From assembly GCA_963823535.1 (NCBI GenBank), contig CAWGLZ010000003.1, forward strand, positions 310,001-374,000: a stretch of 64,000 nucleotides of DNA, given 5' to 3'. A program made the translations under genes and the position numbers. Origin of the DNA: RPQJ01 sp963823535. GTDB lineage: Bacteria > Pseudomonadota > Gammaproteobacteria > Steroidobacterales > Steroidobacteraceae. Shown here piece after piece: positions 48,008 through 55,569 of this stretch; positions within the stretch are counted from its first letter, which is position 1, and each line of letters opens with the position of its first letter. Under the pieces are notes generated by a model. The model saw nothing but the letters and a program-made list of their open reading frames with translations, was not told where the DNA came from and searched no databases.

Positions 48008-49068
48008 AGGCGCGCATCGCCGTGCTCGGGGGCGACGGGATCGGCCCCGAAGTGACCGCGGAAGCCGTGCGCGTCCTCGAGACCGTGGCGCGACATCACG
48101 GGCACGATTTCGAGTTCGTCGAGGCGCTCGTCGGTGGCGCGGCCATCGACGCCTCCGGTTCCCCCCTGCCGCCGCGCACCATTGATGCCTGCCGCACCAG
48201 TGAGGCGGTACTGCTCGGCGCCGTCGGTGGCCCGCAGTGGTCGGACCCGGCTGCCCGGGTCCGACCCGAGGCGGGTCTGCTCGAACTTCGCCGAACGCTC
48301 GGGCTGTTCGCGAACCTGCGACCGGTACGCACGATTCCGAGCATGCTCGACGCGTCCCCGCTCAAGGCGGACGTGATCCGCGGCGCGGACATCATGGTCG
48401 TGCGCGAACTCACCGGGGGCATCTACTTCGGACGCAAGACGCGCACGGCCCACGAGGCCGAGGACGTCTGCAGCTATACCACCGCGGAGATCGAACGCGT
48501 CACGCGCGTCGCCGCACGACTGGCGATGGGCCGCCGCCGGCGCATCGTCTCCGTCGACAAGGCCAACGTGCTCGAGACTTCCCGCCTGTGGCGCACGGTC
48601 GTCGAGCGCGTGCTCGGTGAGGAATTCCCGGAGGTCGAACTCGAACACATGCTGGTCGATGCCGCGGCCATGCACCTGCTGCGGCGCCCGACGAGTTTCG
48701 ACGTGTTGCTGACGGAGAACATGTTCGGCGACATCCTGACGGACGAGGCGTCCATGCTGGTGGGCTCGCTCGGCCTGTTGCCCTCCGCGTCCCTGGGCGC
48801 CGGCAGTGTCGGTCTGTACGAACCGATCCATGGGTCGGCACCGGATATCGCCGGGCGTGGCATTGCAAACCCGTTCGGAACCATCCTGAGCGCGGCCCTG
48901 TTGCTCAGGCATTCCCTCGGGCTCGAGACCGAGGCCCTCGCGGTCGAGGCGGCCGTGACGGGAGCACTCGAGGCCGGGGTACGCACCGCGGACATCGCGG
49001 CACACGGGGTTCCGGCCTTCGGCAGCCGGGCCGCCGGCGACGCCGTTCTGGCACGTTTGGAGCCATGA
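48004..49068 (+). CDS. leuB: 3-isopropylmalate dehydrogenase
   Basis: LeuB, 354 aa, oxidises and decarboxylates 3-isopropylmalate with NAD. GGDGIGPEV opens the protein. The arginines of the substrate loop are in ELRRTLGLFANLRPV, and NMFGDILTDEASMLVGSLGLLPSASLG is the family signature. GSAPDIAG completes the site. Last gene of the operon; its TGA overlaps an ATG that opens a 13-codon micro-frame in AT-rich sequence. Confidence 0.97.
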   Translation: MKARIAVLGGDGIGPEVTAEAVRVLETVARHHGHDFEFVEALVGGAAIDASGSPLPPRTIDACRTSEAVLLGAVGGPQWSDPAARVRPEAGLLELRRTLGLFANLRPVRTIPSMLDASPLKADVIRGADIMVVRELTGGIYFGRKTRTAHEAEDVCSYTTAEIERVTRVAARLAMGRRRRIVSVDKANVLETSRLWRTVVERVLGEEFPEVELEHMLVDAAAMHLLRRPTSFDVLLTENMFGDILTDEASMLVGSLGLLPSASLGAGSVGLYEPIHGSAPDIAGRGIANPFGTILSAALLLRHSLGLETEALAVEAAVTGALEAGVRTADIAAHGVPAFGSRAAGDAVLARLEP

Positions 49069-49193
49069 AAAAGACCATATTTTTCAATGGCCTCTGTTAT
49101 TATTAAGCGAAATCACATAAAGAATCCGCCCAGCTCAGCCCCGAGCAGCGTCCAGCCTCGAAATTGGCCTTTCAACCCCCGGAAAGCCGGCGC
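49069..49193 (+). other. AT-rich spacer after leuB
   Basis: About 60 bases (49066-49125) are strikingly AT-rich for this genome. They contain TGAAAAA-7 nt-TTTTTCA, a weak hairpin that could act as an operon end, and TATTAT. A 13-codon frame MKKTIFFNGLCYY starts at 49065 overlapping the leuB stop. I would not call it a gene. Confidence 0.4.
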
Positions 49194-49199
49194 TATACT
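49170..49199 (+). promoter_or_regulatory. promoter of the modA leader / small RNA
   Basis: TATACT (49194-49199) with TTTCAA 18 bases upstream (49170-49175). Transcription would begin near 49206. Confidence 0.5.
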
Positions 49200-49205
49200 G
49201 CGCGT

Positions 49206-49357
49206 CCGCGGACGGCACCAGGTCGTCCGCCGCCCTGGTTCCAGGGCCGATCATGCGACGAGTGATGTGGACTTGAGTCGGGTTAGTCTATGCCTCACGG
49301 ACTGAGGCAGCTCGGGTCCCTTCCCGGAAGGCCGGCTTCAATGCCGGCCTTTCTTTT
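49206..49357 (+). ncRNA. structured leader or small RNA upstream of modA, family unknown
   Basis: About 150 nt between a promoter and an intrinsic terminator, with no credible protein frame. Helices visible by eye are GCCCTGG-TT-CCAGGGC (49231-49246), TGCCTCA-CGGAC-TGAGGCA (49290-49308) and the terminator AAGGCCGGC/GCCGGCCTT (49328-49351). It may be an independent small RNA or a leader whose terminator is regulated for modABC. I could not match it to the molybdenum-cofactor riboswitch consensus from memory. Confidence 0.5.
49328..49357 (+). terminator. intrinsic terminator 33 bases before modA
   Basis: A nine-base-pair stem AAGGCCGGC/GCCGGCCTT with loop TTCAAT, followed by TTTCTTTT. It lies between the TATACT promoter and the modA start. 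Confidence 0.85.
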
Positions 49358-49389
49358 ATATTCCACCGCATGATCCCGCGGGCGCTGAC

Positions 49390-50217
49390 GTGATCCACCG
49401 AAACGACGGCCAGTGGTCCCTGCGCCTCGTGCTGCTCGCCTGCCTGTCGTGCTGCATCGTCGCGAAGTCCGCCGAGATCCCGGGCGCGTCGCCCGCCGCC
49501 CCCGCGACGGCAGCCGCGCCGCTGGTGGCCGCGGCGTCGGACCTCAAGTTCGCCCTGGGCGAGATCGTCGAGCAATTCCGACGCGAGACCGGAATTGCGG
49601 CGCGCGTCAGCCTCGGCTCCTCGGGAAACTTTGCCCGCCAGATCGAGCAGGGGGCCCCGTTCGAGATCTTCCTCTCGGCCGACGAGGCCTACGTACGTCG
49701 CCTCGTCGACGCGGGACTGACGCGCGACGACGGTTCGGTGTATGCGATCGGCAGGCTCGTCTTCTTCGTGCCGACGGGTTCCCCGCTCGACCCGGACCCG
49801 CGACTCGCGTCGCTGCGACGCCACCTCGACGGCGGCCAGCCGGGACGATTCGCCATCGCGAATCCGGAGCATGCCCCGTACGGTCGCGCGGCACGGCAGG
49901 TGCTGCAGGCGCTCGGACTGTGGAACGCCGTGCGGCCGCAACTCGTGATCGGCGAGAACGTGGCCCAGGCGGCGCAGTTTGCCAGCGACGGCAACACCGA
50001 GGGCGGGCTGATCGCCCACTCTCTCGCGCTTGCGCCCGAGCTGGGTCGCCGCGGCAGGTTCGTCCTCGTCCCGGACGAACTGCACGAGCCGCTGCGACAA
50101 CGCATGGTCCTGCTCAGGAACGCCTCACCCGCGGCCATCCGCCTGTACGATTTCATGCATGCGCCGGCCAGCCGCGCGGTTTTCGAGCGCTACGGCTTTG
50201 CACTGCCTCCGGACTGA
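49390..50217 (+). CDS. modA: molybdate ABC transporter substrate-binding protein
   Basis: ModA, 275 aa, is the periplasmic molybdate/tungstate-binding protein. The signal peptide LVLLACLSCCIVAKS contains a Leu-Ser-Cys-Cys lipobox-like stretch, so lipidation is possible. Binding blocks are AAASDLKFALGEIV, SLGSSGNFARQIEQGAPFEIFLSADEA (in pieces), AIANPEHAPYGRAA and the C-terminal LYDFM. The start is a GTG at 49390 with a weak ribosome binding site. It heads modABC, whose product supplies molybdenum for enzymes such as MsrP. Confidence 0.93.
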   Translation: MIHRNDGQWSLRLVLLACLSCCIVAKSAEIPGASPAAPATAAAPLVAAASDLKFALGEIVEQFRRETGIAARVSLGSSGNFARQIEQGAPFEIFLSADEAYVRRLVDAGLTRDDGSVYAIGRLVFFVPTGSPLDPDPRLASLRRHLDGGQPGRFAIANPEHAPYGRAARQVLQALGLWNAVRPQLVIGENVAQAAQFASDGNTEGGLIAHSLALAPELGRRGRFVLVPDELHEPLRQRMVLLRNASPAAIRLYDFMHAPASRAVFERYGFALPPD

Positions 50218-50222
50218 CTGAA

Positions 50223-50888
50223 ATGGACTGGACCGCACTCGGGTTGTCCCTGCGCCTGGGACTGGTCACGGTCGCATTGCTCGTGCCCCTGTCTTTCCTG
50301 CTCGCACGCTGGCTGGCGTTCGCGCGGTTCCGCGGGCGCGGGTTGGTCGAGGCGCTCGTCGCCCTGCCACTGATCCTGCCGCCGACCGTGGTGGGCTTCT
50401 ACCTGCTCACGGCCTTCGGCCGCCAGTCCTGGTTCGGCCGGGCGTTCGAATCGCTGGCGGGCCAGCCGCTCGTGTTCAGCTTCGAGGGCCTGGTGCTGGC
50501 CTCGCTGCTGGTGAACCTGCCGTTTGCGGTGCAGCCGATGCAGAACGCGCTGGCGGCGATTCCGCGCAACGTACGGGATGCCGCCCGCTGCTGCGGACTG
50601 TCGCCGCTCGGCGTCATCCGCCGGATCGAGCTGCCGCTGGCGCTGCCCGGGATCGCCACGGCCGTGGTCCTCACCTTTGCCCACACGCTCGGCGAATTCG
50701 GCGTCGTGCTCATGGTGGGCGGCTCGATCCCCGGGGAGACGCGGACCATCGCGATCGCGATCTACGATCGTGTCCAGGCGTTCGACGAGCACGGCGCCGG
50801 CGTCATGGCGCTGGTGCTGCTCGTGCTGTCCGTCGCCGCACTGTGGATCACCAATGCCATGGCCCGGCGCATGGCAGGGCGGACCTGA
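50223..50888 (+). CDS. modB: molybdate ABC transporter permease
   Basis: ModB, 221 aa, has five membrane helices and the ABC permease EAA loop (RCCGLSPLGVIRRIELPLALPG). ALPLILPPTVVGFYLL near residue 45 and THTLGEFGVVLMVGGSIPG-like sequence are typical of ModB. It starts 5 bases after the modA stop. The open frame extends upstream inside modA but lacks homology. Confidence 0.95.
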   Translation: MDWTALGLSLRLGLVTVALLVPLSFLLARWLAFARFRGRGLVEALVALPLILPPTVVGFYLLTAFGRQSWFGRAFESLAGQPLVFSFEGLVLASLLVNLPFAVQPMQNALAAIPRNVRDAARCCGLSPLGVIRRIELPLALPGIATAVVLTFAHTLGEFGVVLMVGGSIPGETRTIAIAIYDRVQAFDEHGAGVMALVLLVLSVAALWITNAMARRMAGRT

Positions 50889-50892
50889 CGGC

Positions 50893-51987
50893 ATGGAGCA
50901 CCCCGGCGCATTGCATGTCCGCCTCCGCCAGGCCGAGCCTTTCCCGCTCGAGGTCGATTTCGAGGCGCCCGCGGGATCGGTCACCGCGCTGTTCGGGCCC
51001 TCGGGCAGCGGCAAGACCACAGTGTTGCGGACGATCGCCGGCCTGCACCGTCCGCCGGAGGCCGAAGTCGCAAGCGGCGGCCAGCGCTGGACCGACACCG
51101 CGGCCCAGCTGATGGTTCCCACGCACCGGCGACCGGTCGGGTTCGTCTTCCAGGACTACGCCCTCTTCCCCCACCTGACGGTGCGCGAACAGGTCGCACT
51201 GGCGCTCGACCGGCCGCGCGGCGCGCCCCGCGCCGCACGGGTCGACGAACTGCTGCGCATCGCGCGCCTCGAGGGACTGGGCGACCGGCGGCCGGCCGCG
51301 CTGTCCGGCGGTCAGCAGCAGCGCGTCGCGATTGCGCGCGCCCTCGCCCGCGATCCGGCGGTGCTGCTGCTCGACGAACCCTTTGCCGCGGTGGACTGGG
51401 ACCTGCGCGAGTCGCTGCGACAGGAGCTCATGGCCCTGCAGCGTGCGACGTCCCTGTCGATGGTGATCGTCACGCACGATTTCGAGGACGTCGTGAAGCT
51501 CGCGTCGCACGTCGTCCTGCTGGAGCGCGGAACGGTCACGGCGGCAGGGACCGTGGAGACGTTGACGGCCAGCAACCGCTTGCCCGGCCTCGACCGGCAT
51601 CGCGAGCCCGCCGTGGCCCTCGATGCCCGCGTCGCCGGGCACGACGCGGCGCGGCAGCTCACGCATCTCGAGGCGCGCGAACTGCGGGTCTCGGTTCCGA
51701 CGATGCACTCGCCCGTCGGTGCGCCGGTGCGCATCCAGATCCCGGCCCGCGAGGTCATCCTGGCGAACCGGCGCCCGGAAGGCCTGTCGCTGCACAACGT
51801 GCTCGAGGCCGAGGTGCTGGCCGTGGAGCCGTCGTCGCACGAGGCCCTGCGGCTGGTGCATCTCGTGGTGGGCCACGCTCGCCTGCTGTCGCTGGTCACC
51901 GTCGATGCCGTGCAGACGCTCGGTCTGGCGCCCGGCGTGCCGATCCTGGCGCTGGTCAAGGCCGTATCGGTCGAGGCGTTCGCCTGA
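50893..51987 (+). CDS. modC: molybdate ABC transporter ATP-binding protein
   Basis: ModC, 364 aa. Walker A is GPSGSGKTT, the signature LSGGQQQRVAIARALA, Walker B LLLDEPFAAVDW and the switch VTHDFED. The C-terminal TOBE/Mop-like molybdate-binding domain (from about residue 295) has ILANRRPEGLSLHNVLEAEV. It starts 4 bases after modB. The stop at 51985-51987 abuts the convergent DUF190 gene, with no overlap. Confidence 0.95.
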   Translation: MEHPGALHVRLRQAEPFPLEVDFEAPAGSVTALFGPSGSGKTTVLRTIAGLHRPPEAEVASGGQRWTDTAAQLMVPTHRRPVGFVFQDYALFPHLTVREQVALALDRPRGAPRAARVDELLRIARLEGLGDRRPAALSGGQQQRVAIARALARDPAVLLLDEPFAAVDWDLRESLRQELMALQRATSLSMVIVTHDFEDVVKLASHVVLLERGTVTAAGTVETLTASNRLPGLDRHREPAVALDARVAGHDAARQLTHLEARELRVSVPTMHSPVGAPVRIQIPAREVILANRRPEGLSLHNVLEAEVLAVEPSSHEALRLVHLVVGHARLLSLVTVDAVQTLGLAPGVPILALVKAVSVEAFA

Positions 51988-52311
51988 TCAGCCGCCGCCC
52001 CCGAGCGTGCCGAACGTGGCAGGAATCCGCGCGTAGAACAGCCTGAGGGGCTCGCGGGCCACCCGCTCGAGCAACTGCTGCGCTTCGTCCTGGGAGACGA
52101 TGAACTCGACCTCGACGGTGAGCGATCCGGCGAGCTCGAAGAAGCGGTCCTCGTGCAGCACCCGATGGCGGCCGAATCCCGCCATGGCCCGGAAGGCGGA
52201 GCCGCCACGCACGCCGATCCGGTTGGCCTGCTCGAGCAGCCACTCCCAGGCCGGTCGCCCGTCGACCCGGTCGTTCTCGTGCACGTAGAAGCGCAGGAAT
52301 GATCCGTCCAT
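51988..52311 (-). CDS. DUF190 family protein, CrcB partner
   Basis: A 107-aa small soluble protein of the DUF190 family, GlnB-like in fold. It opens MDGSFLRFYVHENDR, has WLLEQANRIGVRGGSAFRAMAGFG, and a beta-rich end with VEVEFIVSQDEAQQLLERV. It is often encoded next to crcB, as here: 11 bases after crcB on the same strand. A regulatory role for the fluoride channel has been guessed but I know of no proof. The start at 52311 is the first Met of the homologous region. Confidence 0.88.
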   Translation of the reverse strand: MDGSFLRFYVHENDRVDGRPAWEWLLEQANRIGVRGGSAFRAMAGFGRHRVLHEDRFFELAGSLTVEVEFIVSQDEAQQLLERVAREPLRLFYARIPATFGTLGGGG

Positions 52312-52322
52312 GCCCGACACCC

Positions 52323-52709
52323 TCAGTGGTTCGCCCGGAACCACAGCATCGTGCCGGCGCCGGCGATTGTCATCAGGACCGATCCCACGAGGTGGCTGGC
52401 GGCGGCGCCGAGGGCCCAGGCGGCGCGGCCCTGCTGCAGGAGCGTGACGATCTCCGCCGAGAACGTGGAGAAGGTCGTGAGCCCGCCGCAGAAGCCGGTG
52501 ATGACCAGCAGGCGCCATTCGGGGGCGATGGCCGAGTAGGTCGCGAAGAACGCGATGGCGAGACCCACGAGATAGCCGCCGACGAGATTGGCGACCAGCG
52601 TGCCCGGCGGGATCGTCGGAAAAAGCCCGTTCAGCAGGAGCCCGAGCCACCATCGGAGCAATGCGCCGAGGCTGGCGCCCACGCAGATCGCGATCACCGA
52701 CTTCCCCAT
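52323..52709 (-). CDS. crcB: fluoride efflux channel CrcB/Fluc
   Basis: A 128-aa Fluc channel. Four membrane helices are visible, with GASLGALLRWWLGL, GTLVANLVGGYLVGLA (the Asn lining the pore) and GFCGGLTTFSTFSAE, the signature with the Phe-box and sodium site. It acts as an antiparallel dimer to expel fluoride. Only 19 bases separate it from metB upstream, so it probably rides on the SAM-controlled metX-metB transcript. No fluoride riboswitch fits in that gap. Confidence 0.95.
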   Translation of the reverse strand: MGKSVIAICVGASLGALLRWWLGLLLNGLFPTIPPGTLVANLVGGYLVGLAIAFFATYSAIAPEWRLLVITGFCGGLTTFSTFSAEIVTLLQQGRAAWALGAAASHLVGSVLMTIAGAGTMLWFRANH

Positions 52710-52728
52710 GGCTGCGGTCCCGGTGCGC

Positions 52729-53898
52729 TCAGGTGGACGCGTGCCGGGCGGCGTCGAGCGCCGTCTCGAGATCCCGCAGCAGGTCGGCCGTCTCCTCGAT
52801 GCCCACCGAGAGCCGCACCAGCGTGTCGGAAATGCCCGCGCGCGTCCTGGCCGCGACGTCCATGGCCGCGTGCGTCATGCTCGCCGGGTGCGCCACGAGG
52901 CTCTCGACGCCGCCGAGGGACTCGGCGAGGGAGAAGAGCTCGAGGGCTCCGAGGAATGCCTGCACCGCGCTGACCGAGCCCTTCAGTTCCAGGCTCACCA
53001 TCGCGCCGAAGCCGTGCTGCTGCGTGCGGGCGAGGTCGTGCCCCGGATGCGACTCGAGGCCCGGGTAGTAGACGCGCGCCACGGCCGGGTGCCTGACCAG
53101 CAGGCGCGCGATCTCGGCGGCATTCTCGCCGTGCGCACGCATGCGCGCATGCAGGGTGCGGATTCCGCGCAGCGTCAGGTAGCTGTCGAACGGCGCACCC
53201 GTGACTCCGATGCAATTGGCCCACCACGCCAGGCGCTCGTGCAGCTCCGCGGTCGCGGCGACGACGCAGCCGCCGACGACGTCGCTGTGTCCGTTGAGAT
53301 ACTTGGTCGTCGAGTGCACGACGACGTCCGCGCCGAGTTCGAGCGGTCGCTGCCACACCGGCGACAGGAAGGTGTTGTCGGCCACCACCAGCGCCCCGGC
53401 CTCGTGCGCGGCGCGCGCCACGCTCCGGACATCCACGATCCGCAGCAGCGGGTTGCTCGGTGTCTCGATCCACACCAGCGCCGGGCTCGCGGCCAGGGCG
53501 TCCGCAAGCGCCGCGGGCTGCTGGAAATCGACGAACCGCACGTCGAGCGAACCGCGCTCGCGGAGCGCGTTGAAGAGACGGTAGGTGCCGCCGTAGCAGT
53601 CGTGGGGCACGACGGCGACCTGTTCCGGCCGGAAGAGCTGGGTCACGAGACCCACCGCGGCCATGCCCGAGGACGTGACCACGGCACCCGCCCCGCCTTC
53701 GAGTCCGGCCAGGGCACCGGCCAGCGCATCGCGCGTCGGGTTGCCCGAGCGCGAGTAGTCGTAGGCGCGCTTCTGGCCGTAGCCTGCGAACGAGAACGTG
53801 GAGGTGAGGTGGATCGGGGGAACGACCGCACCGAACTGCGTGTCGCTGTCGAGCGCGGCGCGCACCGCGAGGGTCTTGGCGGACAGGTCTTTGCTCAT
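52729..53898 (-). CDS. metB: cystathionine gamma-synthase (Cys/Met PLP enzyme)
   Basis: A 389-aa PLP enzyme of the Cys/Met metabolism family. YSRSGNPTRDALAGALAGLEGG, the VVADNTFLSPVWQRPLELGADVVVHS block (in pieces) and the PLP lysine in STTKYLNGHSDVVGG near residue 205 are clear. Given metX directly upstream (2 bases), it most likely makes cystathionine from the O-acylhomoserine. Cystathionine lyase or a sulfhydrylase cannot be excluded by sequence alone. The start is ATG 53898. Confidence 0.9.
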   Translation of the reverse strand: MSKDLSAKTLAVRAALDSDTQFGAVVPPIHLTSTFSFAGYGQKRAYDYSRSGNPTRDALAGALAGLEGGAGAVVTSSGMAAVGLVTQLFRPEQVAVVPHDCYGGTYRLFNALRERGSLDVRFVDFQQPAALADALAASPALVWIETPSNPLLRIVDVRSVARAAHEAGALVVADNTFLSPVWQRPLELGADVVVHSTTKYLNGHSDVVGGCVVAATAELHERLAWWANCIGVTGAPFDSYLTLRGIRTLHARMRAHGENAAEIARLLVRHPAVARVYYPGLESHPGHDLARTQQHGFGAMVSLELKGSVSAVQAFLGALELFSLAESLGGVESLVAHPASMTHAAMDVAARTRAGISDTLVRLSVGIEETADLLRDLETALDAARHAST

Positions 53899-53900
53899 TC

Positions 53901-54914
53901 TTAATCGAGCGACCGCGCGAGCACGTCGCGCAGCACCTCGGTCTCCTTCAGGAAAGCGTCGTGGCCATAGATGGAACTGATCTCGACCAGGCCGCAGGTG
54001 CCGCCGTGCCGGTCGCGCAGTTCGCGCATGTCGGACAGCGGCACGAGCTGGTCCTCGGTGACGCCGATCAGCGTCGTCGGCACCCGGATCTGCTCGGGCT
54101 CGACCCGGTGCAGGTCGATGGATTCCGAGAGGCAGACGAAGGCCTCCGGCCGATAGTGCGCGGCATAGCTCTCGCCGCGGGCGAAGAGGTAGGCCTCGAC
54201 CGGGAAGCGAAAACCCTCCGCGGTCTCCTGCGGCGGCCCCGGGAAGCGCTCCTCGAACTCGCGCGCCGAGCGGTAGGTCGCCATCGCCAGTGCACGTGCG
54301 AGCACGAGCCCGCGCGGGCCTTCGCCGTGGCCCAGAGCGTAGCGGACGATGGCACGCTGCACGCTGCGCCAGGCCGTGGACATCGGATGCGTGCGGTGGG
54401 CGGCGCTCAGCACCACGGCGTGCCGCAAGCGTTCCGGATGCGCCTGCGCCAGCGCGAGCGTCACCATGCCGCCGTAGGACGCCCCCACGGCACCCTGGAG
54501 TCGGTCGATGCCCAGCGCATCGAGCAGCCGGACCAGGACGGTTGCCTGATCGAACGCGCTGATCGTGGGGAAAAGCCGTCCTTCCGCGGGACCGGACGTC
54601 CGGTGGCTGCCGCCGAGGAAGTCGATCCCCAGCACCCGATATCGATCCGTGTCGAGGGCACGACCCGGGCCAACCGCGTCCTGCCACCAGCCCGGTGCGG
54701 CTTCCTCGAGGCCGAAGACCTCGCGGCCGGCCGAAATGCCGCCCAGCGCCGCGACCACCGGTGCTCCCGTTGCGCCCGCGAGCCGGTAGGCCACCTCGAC
54801 GCGTTCGAGTCGCCCGCCGAAGTGCAGTTCCAGCGCGTCCGGCAACGTGAGCACATCGTGCCGCCACTCGTAGGCGGCGGGCAGGCGTGCGTCGATCGGT
54901 CGATGCGCGGTCAT
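53901..54914 (-). CDS. metX: MetX-type homoserine (or serine) O-acyltransferase
   Basis: An alpha/beta-hydrolase-fold acyltransferase, 337 aa from ATG 54914 (a GTG at 54932 gives 343). The nucleophile elbow GASYGGMVTLALA has Ser near residue 138, and the catalytic Asp/His lie in the C-terminal part including YGHDAFL. MetX enzymes acylate homoserine with acetyl- or succinyl-CoA. In Xanthomonadales some members are serine O-succinyltransferases (published reclassification, from memory), so the substrate is open. It is controlled by the SAM-I riboswitch upstream, which favours a methionine role. Confidence 0.88.
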   Translation of the reverse strand: MTAHRPIDARLPAAYEWRHDVLTLPDALELHFGGRLERVEVAYRLAGATGAPVVAALGGISAGREVFGLEEAAPGWWQDAVGPGRALDTDRYRVLGIDFLGGSHRTSGPAEGRLFPTISAFDQATVLVRLLDALGIDRLQGAVGASYGGMVTLALAQAHPERLRHAVVLSAAHRTHPMSTAWRSVQRAIVRYALGHGEGPRGLVLARALAMATYRSAREFEERFPGPPQETAEGFRFPVEAYLFARGESYAAHYRPEAFVCLSESIDLHRVEPEQIRVPTTLIGVTEDQLVPLSDMRELRDRHGGTCGLVEISSIYGHDAFLKETEVLRDVLARSLD

Positions 54915-54982
54915 TGGGACGACGGGCTCCACGAGCGGCCGGACTGCGGCAGCGGCAGGCTTCGAGACTCCCGTGGAGCACG

Positions 54983-55037
54983 GCTCGTGGTTGCCGCAGC
55001 CAACACCCCCGGAAAACCGGGGCAGCCCTGCGGCAAC
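54983..55037 (-). promoter_or_regulatory. expression platform of the SAM-I riboswitch
   Basis: GTTGCCGCA (55029-55037) pairs with TGCGGCAAC (54990-54998) around an inner CCCCGG/CCGGGG hairpin. Immediately after, CCACGAGC (54983-54990) can pair with GCTCGTGG (54929-54936), overlapping the metX GGAG. No T tract follows, so translational control is more likely than termination. Confidence 0.5.
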
Positions 55038-55146
55038 TCATCTGTCGGCGGACCGGGTCCCCGTGGAGTTGGCACCTTTCCGGGCAGGTTGGGCCCGGCG
55101 GTTGCCCCGGCTTCAAAGGGCCATTCCCTCAGCCGGTCTCGATGAG
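55037..55146 (-). ncRNA. SAM-I (S-box) riboswitch upstream of metX
   Basis: On the minus strand the S-box core is complete. P1 is CTCATC (55141-55146) with GATGAG (55037-55042). Then come GAGGGAATGGCCC, TTGAAGCC, GGGGCAACC, a P3-type CCGGGC hairpin, GGTGCCAACTCC and ACAGATGAG, in consensus order and spacing. It senses S-adenosylmethionine and should switch off metX-metB (and probably crcB) when SAM is plentiful. It has its own promoter just upstream. Confidence 0.95.
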
Positions 55147-55153
55147 CGGCGGC

Positions 55154-55183
55154 AGTGTAGGTGGCGGCGGAGCACAGCGTCAA
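55154..55183 (-). promoter_or_regulatory. promoter of the metX-metB riboswitch transcript
   Basis: Minus strand TTGACG (55178-55183), 18 bases, TACACT (55154-55159). Start of transcription is expected at about 55147, exactly at the first base of P1. Confidence 0.75.
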
Positions 55184-55216
55184 GGGAGCGCGGAAGGCCT
55201 TGTGTTCTCCAGCTGG

Positions 55217-55244
55217 TTGTTTTAACGTGCTATCACGCTATTAC
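55217..55244 (+). promoter_or_regulatory. hisR promoter with operator candidate
   Basis: TTGTTT (55217-55222), 16 bases, TATTAC (55239-55244). Between and overlapping them lies TAACGTG-CTAT-CACGCTA (55223-55240), an inverted repeat with one mismatch in seven. Its position would block RNA polymerase, so autoregulation by the TrpR-like HisR is the obvious hypothesis. Confidence 0.55.
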
Positions 55245-55259
55245 ATTGGAACTCCCCCC

Positions 55260-55568
55260 GTGAAGAGCCACCGCGGCATCTCCCCGCGCCAGGAAGCCGC
55301 CGCCGAACGGTCGCTCTTCCAGGCTGTCCTGACCCTGCGCACCGTCGAGGAGTGCCGGGACTTCTTCCGCGACCTGTGCACCCCCGCCGAGCTGCAGGCG
55401 CTGGCCGACCGCTGGGCCGTGGTGGGCCTCCTGCAGCGGGACATTCCCTACCGCGAGATCCACCGCCAGACGGGGGTGAGCGTGACGACCATCGGTCGCG
55501 TCGCCCGCTACCTGGCCGACGGCAACGGCGGCTATGCGCTCGCCGTGCGCCGCCTGCAGGAGCGCTGA
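55260..55568 (+). CDS. TrpR/YerC-family regulator at head of his operon
   Basis: A 102-aa TrpR-like DNA-binding protein. The TrpR fold shows LTLRTVEECRDFFRDLCTPAEL, then a helix-turn-helix with IPYREIHRQTGVSVTTIGRVARYL and the ending GNGGYALAVRRL typical of the YerC/YecD family. Start GTG at 55260; the longer frame upstream is noncoding. One base separates its stop from hisG. In Xanthomonadales such genes have been proposed as histidine-responsive repressors (HisR, comparative-genomics knowledge from memory). Its place at the operon head supports this. Confidence 0.85.
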   Translation: MKSHRGISPRQEAAAERSLFQAVLTLRTVEECRDFFRDLCTPAELQALADRWAVVGLLQRDIPYREIHRQTGVSVTTIGRVARYLADGNGGYALAVRRLQER

Positions 55569-55569
55569 G

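Noticed and set aside
49087..49305. 72-codon plus-strand frame in the leuB-modA spacer
   Set aside because: No ribosome binding site, atypical composition, and it overlaps the promoter and hairpins of the structured RNA.
49206..49357. Calling the modA leader a molybdenum-cofactor riboswitch
   Set aside because: The position before modABC is suggestive, but I could not match the conserved core, so only an unknown structured RNA is claimed.
52710..52728. Fluoride riboswitch before crcB
   Set aside because: Only 19 bases separate crcB from metB, too few for the aptamer.
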